Positions 1 through 6,221 of a DNA stretch of 6,221 bases are shown here, one piece after another (within the stretch, counting starts at the first letter, position 1; the number at the start of each line of letters is the position of its first letter). The DNA is from Acidobacteriota bacterium (GTDB lineage: Bacteria > Acidobacteriota > Terriglobia > Bryobacterales > Bryobacteraceae). The stretch is from positions 1 through 6,221 of the forward strand of contig CANNLB010000185.1 in NCBI GenBank assembly GCA_947505565.1, read 5' to 3'. The notes below the pieces were generated by a model. The model worked only from the letters and a program-made list of their open reading frames with translations. It ran no database searches and was not told the origin of the DNA. The position numbers were made by a program, and so were the translations under genes.

Positions 1-1
1 C

Positions 2-973
2 TACGCCCTCTCCAGCGGCCAAATCCGCATGGGCTTCCCCTCGCTTGGTTCCTGGGTCACCTACGGCCTCGGCTCCGTGAACAAAGACCTGCCCGGCTAC
101 GTCGTGCTCTACGACCAACGCGGAGGCCCCTTCGGCGGACCCGCCAATTGGACCGCCGGCTTCATGCCCGCCGCCTACCAAGGCACCGTTTTCCGCGCCT
201 CCGGCGACCCCATTCTCGATCTTAAGCCGCCTCCCGGCCTTTCGAACGACGAGCAACGCAAACGCCTCGCCGCCCTCGCCAAACTCAACGCGATCGACGC
301 CGCCCAGACCCCCGCCAATACCGAACTCGCGGCCCGTCTCGAAAGCTACGAACTCGCCTACCGCATGCAAAGCGCCGCGCCCGAAGCCGTCGATCTGGCC
401 AGCGAATCCGCCGCGACAAAAGCCCTCTACGGCCTCGACCAAATCCATACCGAACCCTTCGGCCGCCAGTGCCTCATGGCCCGTCGCCTGGTCGAACGCG
501 GCGTCCGCTTCGTGCAGCTTTATCACGGCGGGCTCGGCAGCCAGAATCTCGATACCTGGGACGCTCACGAAGATGTCCGCTCGAATCACACCCGCCACGC
601 CGCCGCCACCGACACCCCCATCGCCGGTCTGCTGACGGACCTGAAAGCTCGCGGCATGCTCGACGATACCCTCGTCATTTGGCATGGCGAGTTCGGCCGC
701 ATGCCGATCTCGCAGCGCGGCCTCGGCCGCGACCACAACCCCGGCGCGATGTCCATCTGGATGGCCGGCGCCAAGATTCGCGGCGGCCAAGTCATCGGCT
801 CGACTGACGAGTTCGGCTATAAAGCCGAGGAACAGCCTATCAGCGTCCACGATTTCCACGCGACGATCCTGCATTTGCTGGGGCTTGAGCACACAAAATT
901 GACCTATCGCTTTAATGGCCGCGAGATGCGCCTGACCGACGTATACGGCACGCCCATCCCGCAAATCGCATGA
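2..973 (+). CDS. DUF1501 domain protein, C-terminal part (5' end outside window)
   Basis: The frame is open from base 2, so the gene starts beyond the left edge; the ATG at 29 lies inside conserved sequence (MGFPSLGSWVTYGLGS) and is not the start. About 323 codons are present, against roughly 450-490 usual for the family, so the N-terminus, normally with a Tat signal, is missing. DUF1501 proteins belong to the alkaline phosphatase/sulfatase-like fold; no defined reaction is established. Visible hallmarks are HGG followed by LDTWDAHEDV (about 524-580), WHGEFGRMP (680-706), GRDHNP (725-742) and VHDFHATILHLLGL near the end (about 845-890). The acidic and His residues in GEFGR, GRDH and HDFH are candidate metal ligands by analogy with the fold. 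Position 701-703 encodes Met where I remember Thr being usual (GEFGRTP). Family members are often paired with DUF1549/DUF1553 cytochrome-like proteins, which could lie upstream. It overlaps the transporter start. The family call is firm; the substrate is unknown. Confidence 0.93.
   Translation, partial: YALSSGQIRMGFPSLGSWVTYGLGSVNKDLPGYVVLYDQRGGPFGGPANWTAGFMPAAYQGTVFRASGDPILDLKPPPGLSNDEQRKRLAALAKLNAIDAAQTPANTELAARLESYELAYRMQSAAPEAVDLASESAATKALYGLDQIHTEPFGRQCLMARRLVERGVRFVQLYHGGLGSQNLDTWDAHEDVRSNHTRHAAATDTPIAGLLTDLKARGMLDDTLVIWHGEFGRMPISQRGLGRDHNPGAMSIWMAGAKIRGGQVIGSTDEFGYKAEEQPISVHDFHATILHLLGLEHTKLTYRFNGREMRLTDVYGTPIPQIA
970..973 (+). promoter_or_regulatory. ATGA stop-start overlap (translational coupling)
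   Basis: The TGA stop of the DUF1501 gene (971-973) shares bases with the ATG of the transporter (970-972). The roughly 20 bases before it carry no purine-rich Shine-Dalgarno sequence. A terminating ribosome re-initiating here is the simplest explanation and implies one transcript for both genes. Confidence 0.8.
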
Positions 974-2115
974 CCAAAGCCTGGGCGCTCGTCGGTCTCC
1001 TCTGGGTCGCGTTTTGCCTCAACTACATCGACCGGCAAGTCGCCTTCTCCATCTTCCCTGCCCTGCGCCGCGAGATGGGTTTCACCGCCACCGAGCTTGG
1101 TTGGGTCGGAACGGTCTTCCTTTGGAGCTATTCGCTCGCGCTGCCCTTCGCCGGTCGCCTGGCGGATCGAACCGATAAGCGCCGTTTGATCGCCGCCAGT
1201 ATGCTCCTCTGGAGCCTCGCGATCTGGGGCTCTTCCGCTGCCTCCGGAGTGGGTTCGTTTTTGTTCTGGCGCGGCATAATGGGCATCACCGAGGCCCTCT
1301 ACTTCCCCGCCGCCGCCGGCTTCATCGCCAGCATTCATAGCGCTGGGACGCGTAGTCGCGCGCTCGGCCTCCACCAAAGCGCCCAGATCTTTGGCGGGGC
1401 ACTCGGAGGCTGGTACGGCGGCTGGAGTGCGGACGGTCCCGGTTGGCGCACCGGATTCACAACTCTCGCCGCCGCCGGCATCGCCTACGCATTCGTCCTC
1501 TGGTTCGTCCTGCCCCGCACCGAACGAACCCACCGCGATGCCTCCAGCGCCGGCACCATTTGGTCCCCCGCCTTCTGCTGGCTCGTGGCGGCGTTTTTCG
1601 GCTACTGCGGCGTCCTTTGGATGCTCTACGCCTGGCTCCCCAGCCACCTCGGCGACCGCTTCGGCTTCTCGATGGCCGAAGCCGGTTGGCGCGGCACCGT
1701 CTTCCTGCAAGGCAGCTCGTTTGTGGGAATTCTCATCGGCGGGTATTGGGGCGATCGCACCGGCCGCCGCCTTTTCTTGGCCGCCCTCGGCATGTTACTC
1801 AGTCCCGTTTTCGGCTTCGCAGTCTTCGCCGCTCCCACGCTCGAAGGCTCCATCGCCGCCGCCATCGGCTTCGGACTCGGTGCCGGCCTCGTCATGGCTA
1901 ACCTCTTCGCCGCCGCCTTCGCGCTCGTCGGTCCTGGCCGCCACGGCTGGGCGGCGGGCCTTCTGAACATGGCGGGAGGCATCTCCGGCGGCATTGGGAT
2001 GTTACTCGCTGGCTATTCGAAAGACAGCGCCGCCTTCGTCGGGCTCTTCACGATCCTTGCCGCCTCGGGCTTGGTCGTTACGGTTCGGCGATCAACAGGT
2101 GCTGCCGCGTCTTGA
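970..2115 (+). CDS. Major facilitator superfamily transporter, 12 TM
   Basis: This 381-residue inner-membrane protein has about twelve hydrophobic segments, six on each side of a polar loop near residues 183-196. MFS signatures are visible. LNYIDRQ lies at the end of TM1 (residues 17-23). A motif A loop, GRLADRTDKRR, lies between TM2 and TM3 (62-72), with a second copy, GDRTGRR, between TM8 and TM9 (261-267). An RxxxGxxEA motif sits in TM4 (101-109). The NYIDRQ signature resembles the anion/organic-acid and sugar-acid symporter branch of MFS, but the substrate cannot be told from sequence. The start is fixed by the ATGA overlap with the preceding gene and by TM1 beginning at once. No Shine-Dalgarno is visible, so translation is probably coupled to the DUF1501 gene. 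A co-transcribed transporter suggests import or export of a compound handled by the DUF1501 unit; this is inference. The last 12 codons overlap the convergent propeller gene. Confidence 0.93.
   Translation: MTKAWALVGLLWVAFCLNYIDRQVAFSIFPALRREMGFTATELGWVGTVFLWSYSLALPFAGRLADRTDKRRLIAASMLLWSLAIWGSSAASGVGSFLFWRGIMGITEALYFPAAAGFIASIHSAGTRSRALGLHQSAQIFGGALGGWYGGWSADGPGWRTGFTTLAAAGIAYAFVLWFVLPRTERTHRDASSAGTIWSPAFCWLVAAFFGYCGVLWMLYAWLPSHLGDRFGFSMAEAGWRGTVFLQGSSFVGILIGGYWGDRTGRRLFLAALGMLLSPVFGFAVFAAPTLEGSIAAAIGFGLGAGLVMANLFAAAFALVGPGRHGWAAGLLNMAGGISGGIGMLLAGYSKDSAAFVGLFTILAASGLVVTVRRSTGAAAS
2078..2115. other. Convergent 3'-end overlap of two genes
   Basis: The transporter stop (TGA, 2113-2115) lies inside the propeller gene, whose own stop (TAA on the minus strand) is at 2078-2080. 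The 38 shared bases code for the cytoplasmic tail of the transporter after its last TM (residues 370-381) and for the last 12 residues of the ASPIC/UnbV domain. I see no strong hairpin with a T run here. The only candidate is a weak 4-5 bp stem around 2112-2126, so no terminator is called. Confidence 0.85.
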
Positions 2116-3688
2116 TGTTCGTCAATGACTGCCGCGCTCCACTCGGCCACTCTATCTCCACCTTCGCTACCGTCGCCTCTTTGCCCAAACCAAACGTAAG
2201 CGCCAAGTCCGATTGGCTGCAATAGCCGGTACCGCTGGTGACGGTTTGCCATTGCTTTCCAATCCGAACGACGGTTCCCAGCGCACTCCGATTGCTCTTC
2301 TTCCCCTGCAGCCGCAACGAAAGAAAGTTGTTTGCGTTCCCGCCTTCGTTCCGCAATAACACCGTCGGCCCATCGTTGCTCGTTACCACCACGTCCAGGT
2401 CGCCGTCGCGATCATAGTCCGCATAAGCCGTCCCCCGCGCCACATATGCGTTCGTCAGCCCCGCACCCTTCGTCACGTCGGAAAACTTCCCCTTCCCGTC
2501 GTTGTGAAACAGCAGCGGCAATTGTTTGAACTGAATCTTCGGCTGCACCCGGCCAATCTCTTCGTCAATATGTCCGTTGGCGGCAAACAAATCCGCCCGC
2601 CCGTCCAAATCGTAGTCGAAGAAGAACAGACCAAACGTCAGGCTCAGCAAGCTCGACCGCCCCACCGTTGATCGCGGCGCTTCGTCCACAAACAGGCCAT
2701 TGCCTTCGTTGTGATACAGCCCCAGCATCTGATTCGAAAAGTTGCCTACGGCTAAGTGCGCCCGACCGGACTCGTCATAGTCCGCCGCCGCCACGCCCAT
2801 CGCGCCACGGGCCACCCCGTCTTCGCTAAAAGCCACTCCAGCCGAAACGGCTATGTCCGTAAAAGTGCCGTTCTTGTTGTTCCGATAAAGCCGGTTGGGC
2901 TGCGTATCGTTAGCGAGAAACACGTCCGGCCAGCCATCGCCATTGACATCGAACACCCCAATCCCCAGCGCCTTGCTGTTCGCCTCGGCGATCCCCGCTT
3001 TCTTCGAAACGTCCTCGAACGTACCATTTCCGCGGTTTCGATAGAGCTTCGGCGGCACGCCCTTATAGGATTCCGGCGTGCAGTAAGACTTCGTATTCCC
3101 ATCCATCGAGCAGAACAGATCGCCCTTAGCTGTCCACTGTACATAGTTCGCGACGAGCAAATCGGCGTTCCCATCCCGATCAAAATCGAGAAACGCCGCC
3201 GAAGTGCCAAAGTCCGCGTTGGCAATCCCGGACGCTTTCGTTACATCCTTGAACCGCCAGCCGCCTTCATTGTGGAACAGCCGGTCGCCCTCTAGCGCTG
3301 TGATGTAGACGTCCTCGCGCCCGTCGTTATCGTAATCCGCCACGGCCACGCCCATCCCGAACATCTCGACGTCGAGGCCGCTCGCCTTCGTCACATCGGT
3401 GAAGGTGCCGTTCTTGTTGTTCCGATACAACGCGCTCAAACTGCGACGTCCTTTCGGCGTCCAATCTTTCGAGTTGATCAGCAGCAGGTCTGGCCAACCG
3501 TCGCCATCGGCGTCGAACCAGGCCGCACCCGAGCCCATCGTTTCAGGGAGCCAGCGTTTGCCTGCCCGACCGCTGTTGTGTAGGAAGTTGAGTCCGGCCG
3601 TTTTGGTCACGTCCAGAAATCGGACGGAGACCGGCTGTGCTATCAGCATCATGGCGATGCACGTGACGAGGAGAAGACGATGGAGCAT
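2078..3688 (-). CDS. Secreted FG-GAP/VCBS propeller protein with ASPIC/UnbV domain (CRTAC1-like)
   Basis: The 536-residue product starts with a signal-like hydrophobic stretch (residues 4-18), then DVTKTAGLNF, typical of the CRTAC1 family. Seven FG-GAP/VCBS blades can be counted by their Ca-loop motifs at residues 59-67 (DADGDGWPD), 118-126, 168-176, 247-255, 303-311, 358-366 and 424-432, predicting a seven-bladed beta-propeller. The fifth loop (DYDESGRAH) is degenerate. Residues about 455-533 form an ASPIC/UnbV domain (LGTVVRIG, VTSGTGYCSQ, EIEWPSGARQ). C193 and C203 may form a disulfide. These proteins are exported; adhesion or carbohydrate/protein binding is assumed and no enzymatic role is established. 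The ATG at 3688 is chosen because it precedes the signal peptide; an in-frame TGA lies about 30 bases upstream. No Shine-Dalgarno is visible before it, so coupling to the overlapping cytochrome gene is likely. ATG-ATG at codons 13-14 is an alternative start but would destroy the signal peptide. Confidence 0.93.
   Translation of the reverse strand: MLHRLLLVTCIAMMLIAQPVSVRFLDVTKTAGLNFLHNSGRAGKRWLPETMGSGAAWFDADGDGWPDLLLINSKDWTPKGRRSLSALYRNNKNGTFTDVTKASGLDVEMFGMGVAVADYDNDGREDVYITALEGDRLFHNEGGWRFKDVTKASGIANADFGTSAAFLDFDRDGNADLLVANYVQWTAKGDLFCSMDGNTKSYCTPESYKGVPPKLYRNRGNGTFEDVSKKAGIAEANSKALGIGVFDVNGDGWPDVFLANDTQPNRLYRNNKNGTFTDIAVSAGVAFSEDGVARGAMGVAAADYDESGRAHLAVGNFSNQMLGLYHNEGNGLFVDEAPRSTVGRSSLLSLTFGLFFFDYDLDGRADLFAANGHIDEEIGRVQPKIQFKQLPLLFHNDGKGKFSDVTKGAGLTNAYVARGTAYADYDRDGDLDVVVTSNDGPTVLLRNEGGNANNFLSLRLQGKKSNRSALGTVVRIGKQWQTVTSGTGYCSQSDLALTFGLGKEATVAKVEIEWPSGARQSLTNIKTRQHLLIAEP
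2865..2887 (-). repeat. Intragenic direct repeat, copy 1 (23 bp)
   Basis: This stretch matches 3405-3427 base for base. It encodes the YRNNKNGT stretch at about residue 268 in the fourth blade of the propeller protein. The copies are 540 bp apart, exactly 180 codons, so both are in the same reading phase. Confidence 0.85.
3405..3427 (-). repeat. Intragenic direct repeat, copy 2 (23 bp)
   Basis: This is the partner of the copy at 2865-2887 and encodes the same YRNNKNGT stretch at about residue 88 in the first blade. Recombination between the copies would delete three blades in frame. The identity probably reflects a blade duplication or constrained codon choice. Confidence 0.85.
3543..3688 (-). 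other. 146-bp out-of-phase same-strand overlap between cytochrome and propeller genes
   Basis: The cytochrome frame has no stop before the propeller ATG and continues 48 more codons (residues 842-889) to a TGA at 3543-3545. The propeller frame is one base further on. The extra tail begins HAPSSSPRHVHRHD and is rich in Ser, Pro, His, Arg and Gln, unlike the TPR region before it. The propeller frame in this stretch encodes a convincing signal peptide and the conserved family N-terminus. The tail is therefore likely non-native coding, a recent stop loss, or the result of an indel. A CCCC run (GGGG at 3689-3692 on the plus strand) lies exactly at the junction. Confidence 0.8.
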
Positions 3689-6221
3689 GGGGTAAAGATA
3701 TCGATTCGTGTTCGTGGATCATCTGGCGCTCGTTATTATCTTCGGCGCTGCGTTGACGATGTTTTTGCGTAATGGACTGCGCGGATTCGTCCGCCTTGAA
3801 CCGCCGGAACAACACTTCTTCGCGTTCTGCTTGGACCGCATCGCCCATCCCGCGATAGGCCAACATCAACGTATAGTGGCCTTGGACGTCCTCCGGGTCA
3901 ATCGCCAGAACCTTCTGCAGGGCAACGATCGCCTCGCCATAGCGACGCTGCAGGAACAGCAAACGACCGATCTGATTCTGCGCCACCCGGTCCCGCGGAT
4001 ACTTCCCGACCACCGTCGCCAAACTCGCCAGAGCGCCTTCGTAATCGCCGTCGGCCTTTTGTACCAGCGCCTTAAAGAAGTGGATCCGCGCCAGCGAAGG
4101 GTCGATCTGCATCGCCTTGGCGAGATACGGTTTCGCCCCCTCCGTCTCGCCTTCCTGAATCAACGCCCGAGCAACGTTCAACCACCCATCGGCGTAACCC
4201 GGCTCAGCTTCGGTCACTTTCTTGAACGCATACTCGGCACCCTTCAAGTCACCCTGCAGGAGCAGCCCGATGCCCCAATCATTCCAACGTTCCCGATTCG
4301 CTTTCTCCGCCACCGGCTTCCACTGCGTCGGCGTCGAACCCACATTCAACACCGCCCGCGACGCCGCCAGCGTTACGATCGGCAACACCGGGATTTCACC
4401 CTTGATTTGGCCCGAAACATTTTTAGGAATATTTGTTTTATCGAAGCTGTACTCCCGACTGTCATGGTGGACGGTCGCCTCCCCCGCCCCGGCCTTGCCG
4501 GCAAACGCGTATTTGTTGTAATACTGGGAAAACTTGCGGTAGTTCAGCTTCGCCGTAAACGTCACCGGCCCCTTCGCCGTCTCCGGCAGCTTCACCCGAT
4601 AATGCACCACATCGGCGGCGCCGGGCGGAATCGAGCGGACATAGAACGCGCTCCGCGCCTGCCACGCGTTGCGCTTGTTGATCGGGTTTCCTTCCCCGTC
4701 GAGCAAGAGCGACCGATAGACATGCGCCCCTGGCTCGACCGCGCCGTCTTCTTCCAGCGCGCCGGACCAATAGACGATGTTCCCCGCCGCGTCCGTACCT
4801 TGCAGGTCCAGCCAGATATCGAACGAGTCAATCGTGCCACCCGGAAAGAAATGGCCGATCTTCCGCGTCCGCACGACGACGTCGAGCCGCACCGTCTGCC
4901 CCGGCTGAAAGCTCACGCCCGCCTGGTCGATCGGCGCTGCCAACTCACCGACTTCGCGCAGCACCATCGCCCCGCCGCTTTCGGCCTCTTCGCCCACTCC
5001 GTTCAGCGAGTTCAGCGCCGGCGCTTCGCCCGTTTTCCGCTGCATCTGCATTGCGGCATCGGCCTTGATCGGCGACGCGGCGAAGATGTCGACGCTGATG
5101 AACCCGGACGTCAAAAACTTCTCGGTAATCGCGAGCTGTTCTTGATCCTTATTAACATGCGCCACGGCCATGTTTGCCCCCGGGAACCGGTGGTTATGAA
5201 TCTTGCCGTCTCGATTGCCCGGGTCTTTCGAATCGACGAGCGGCATATGGCAGTCCGTACAGGTCGACGTCTTCGGCGGATAGTAGAAGCTGCGTGCCCC
5301 CTGCCCCGACACGCCCGATGCCTGCCAGTTGTCGTAGTCGTTGAAGCCCCGAATCCAGCGGTAGTTATTCACCGGCACATCCAAATGCACCTTGTGGCAC
5401 GACGAACAATACTCCGCTGAATCCTGCTTCATGAAAGGCTTCATGAATGTCCGCCGGTGCGGCTCCGGGTCGAGATACGTCAGAAAATTATCGAACGCGC
5501 GAATGTAGCGATTCTTGCTCGAAGCCAACTCATGCAGCGGCGGATACTCAATCGTAAAGCCGCCATTGCCCGTCGACCCTTCGACATGGGTAATCGAATG
5601 GCACGAAACACAGCCCAAACCGTTCTGCGCCTCCGGCGTATCAATCTGATCCTTCATCGGCTTGTCGAACCGGCCGTTGAAAAAAACCGCATGGTCATGG
5701 CAACTCGCACACCACTTGCTGCCCTGGGTCCCGCTCAGCTCCTGCATGTGCTCAATCGACTTCCGGTAGTACTGGTTATTGAAGCTGGCGAAATGGTGCA
5801 CCGAACTATCCCACTGTTTGTAGGCGTCTTTATGGCACTCCCCGCACAACTTCGAATCCATGAAGAAGTCCGAGGGAATGGTCCCGCCGACGTTGGTCTT
5901 GGCGGAACTTGGCCAAAACGGGCTCTGCGGGCCACCGCCTTCGGCCTGCATCGACACCGGCACGACTTTCGGATTCCGAATCCGCGTTGCGGTTTCCGGC
6001 ACGAACGGAGCCACGAGCAAAGCCACGGCCGGAGCTAAAGCCCACGGGGCCAGGGGACGCCGATACACATACAGCCCCCACATGGCAGCTACGGTTCCCA
6101 CCGCCATGTGCGCCCATAGAATCTTCTGATTCTCGGTCACCGCGCCGGCCCAGATGAGCCACGCCCCCGTGAGAAACACGGCCACCGAGAGCAGTTGCAG
6201 CGGCCGCGGCAAGTAGCGCAG
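3543..6221 (-). CDS. Membrane-anchored pentaheme cytochrome c with C-terminal TPR repeats (5' end at or beyond window edge)
   Basis: Residues are counted from a TTG at 6212, but the frame stays open to 6221, so the true start may lie outside the window. Three TM segments (about 5-23, 31-50, 55-71) precede the rest. Positive charges at the N-terminus and in the TM2-TM3 loop (YRRPLAPW) place the large C-terminal part in the periplasm, as heme attachment requires. Five CXXCH sites lie at 123 (CGECH), 168 (CASCH), 201 (CVSCH), 269 (CSSCH) and 318 (CTDCH), in cytochrome c554/multiheme style. HNH (339-341) and other His residues could be distal ligands. A beta-rich region (about 415-600) carries GHFFPGGT (453-460), seen in related multiheme proteins. 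About five TPRs span 640-800, suggesting a protein-partner surface. The family-like end is near EDNNERQMIHEH (about 824-835); the last 48 residues overprint the next gene. Electron transfer is likely; donor and acceptor are unknown. Confidence 0.92.
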   Translation of the reverse strand: MRYLPRPLQLLSVAVFLTGAWLIWAGAVTENQKILWAHMAVGTVAAMWGLYVYRRPLAPWALAPAVALLVAPFVPETATRIRNPKVVPVSMQAEGGGPQSPFWPSSAKTNVGGTIPSDFFMDSKLCGECHKDAYKQWDSSVHHFASFNNQYYRKSIEHMQELSGTQGSKWCASCHDHAVFFNGRFDKPMKDQIDTPEAQNGLGCVSCHSITHVEGSTGNGGFTIEYPPLHELASSKNRYIRAFDNFLTYLDPEPHRRTFMKPFMKQDSAEYCSSCHKVHLDVPVNNYRWIRGFNDYDNWQASGVSGQGARSFYYPPKTSTCTDCHMPLVDSKDPGNRDGKIHNHRFPGANMAVAHVNKDQEQLAITEKFLTSGFISVDIFAASPIKADAAMQMQRKTGEAPALNSLNGVGEEAESGGAMVLREVGELAAPIDQAGVSFQPGQTVRLDVVVRTRKIGHFFPGGTIDSFDIWLDLQGTDAAGNIVYWSGALEEDGAVEPGAHVYRSLLLDGEGNPINKRNAWQARSAFYVRSIPPGAADVVHYRVKLPETAKGPVTFTAKLNYRKFSQYYNKYAFAGKAGAGEATVHHDSREYSFDKTNIPKNVSGQIKGEIPVLPIVTLAASRAVLNVGSTPTQWKPVAEKANRERWNDWGIGLLLQGDLKGAEYAFKKVTEAEPGYADGWLNVARALIQEGETEGAKPYLAKAMQIDPSLARIHFFKALVQKADGDYEGALASLATVVGKYPRDRVAQNQIGRLLFLQRRYGEAIVALQKVLAIDPEDVQGHYTLMLAYRGMGDAVQAEREEVLFRRFKADESAQSITQKHRQRSAEDNNERQMIHEHESISLPHAPSSSPRHVHRHDADSTAGLRPISGRDQNGRTQLPTQQRSGRQTLAP

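Noticed and set aside
904..1710. Minus-strand open frame of 268 codons opposite the transporter
   Set aside because: It is in aligned antisense phase to the transporter and gives a Gly/Glu/Ala-rich product without membrane or domain features, while the plus strand has clear MFS motifs.
1391..1966. Plus-strand frame of 191 codons inside the transporter gene
   Set aside because: It is an alternate-frame Ser/Pro/Ala-rich translation of GC-rich coding sequence, with no start signal.
2100..2140. Possible terminator hairpin at the convergent junction
   Set aside because: The only stem seen is four to five weak base pairs with no following T run on either strand; the repeated TGCCGCG nearby is direct, not inverted.
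2756..3295. Plus-strand open frame of 179 codons opposite the propeller gene
   Set aside because: It is the reverse complement of the FG-GAP repeats in the aligned phase; its internal similarity comes from the repeats on the coding strand.
3659..3688. Lipoprotein signal (LVTC, Cys at residue 10) in the propeller protein
   Set aside because: The cysteine comes too early, inside the hydrophobic core rather than after it; an ordinary signal peptide cleaved around residues 18-21 fits better.
3708..5420. Long plus-strand open frame of 570 codons opposite the cytochrome
   Set aside because: Its codon boundaries coincide with those of the cytochrome, so it stays open simply because the cytochrome avoids TTA, CTA and TCA codons. 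The translation is Arg-rich, low in recognisable motifs and without a family match, whereas the minus strand carries five CXXCH sites and TPRs.
5457..6038. Plus-strand open frame of 193 codons opposite the cytochrome N-terminal half
   Set aside because: It is in the same aligned antisense phase as the 570-codon frame and is a codon-bias shadow of the heme-binding region.

Overview
The window reads as a densely coding, GC-rich chromosomal segment from an environmental bacterium. It holds four protein genes and no RNA genes, CRISPR array, insertion sequence or gene-free stretch. A DUF1501 protein, a multiheme cytochrome fused to TPRs, and an FG-GAP/ASPIC-UnbV (CRTAC1-like) secreted protein together suggest Acidobacteriota, most likely the Solibacter/Bryobacter group. 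Planctomycetota or Verrucomicrobiota are possible alternatives. This assignment is inference from gene families, not from a marker gene.

Left part, plus strand (2-2115): the C-terminal two thirds of a DUF1501 protein, which enters from beyond the left edge, overlaps by four bases (ATGA) the start of a complete 12-TM major facilitator transporter. The two look like one translationally coupled unit.

Right part, minus strand (2078-6221): a large membrane-anchored cytochrome reads in from the right edge. It has three N-terminal TM segments, five CXXCH heme sites, a beta-rich middle and about five TPRs. It is followed by a secreted seven-bladed FG-GAP propeller protein with a C-terminal ASPIC/UnbV domain. 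The cytochrome frame has no stop at the gene junction and runs 146 bp into the propeller gene in a different phase. The propeller gene lacks a clear Shine-Dalgarno sequence. The two are probably co-transcribed and act together outside the cytoplasmic membrane, but their substrate is unknown.

The two units converge, and their 3' ends overlap by 38 bp, so there is no intergenic terminator. The points most worth a second look are the read-through junction between cytochrome and propeller genes, the heme/TPR/propeller pairing as a possible uncharacterised periplasmic redox module, and the DUF1501-transporter coupling.
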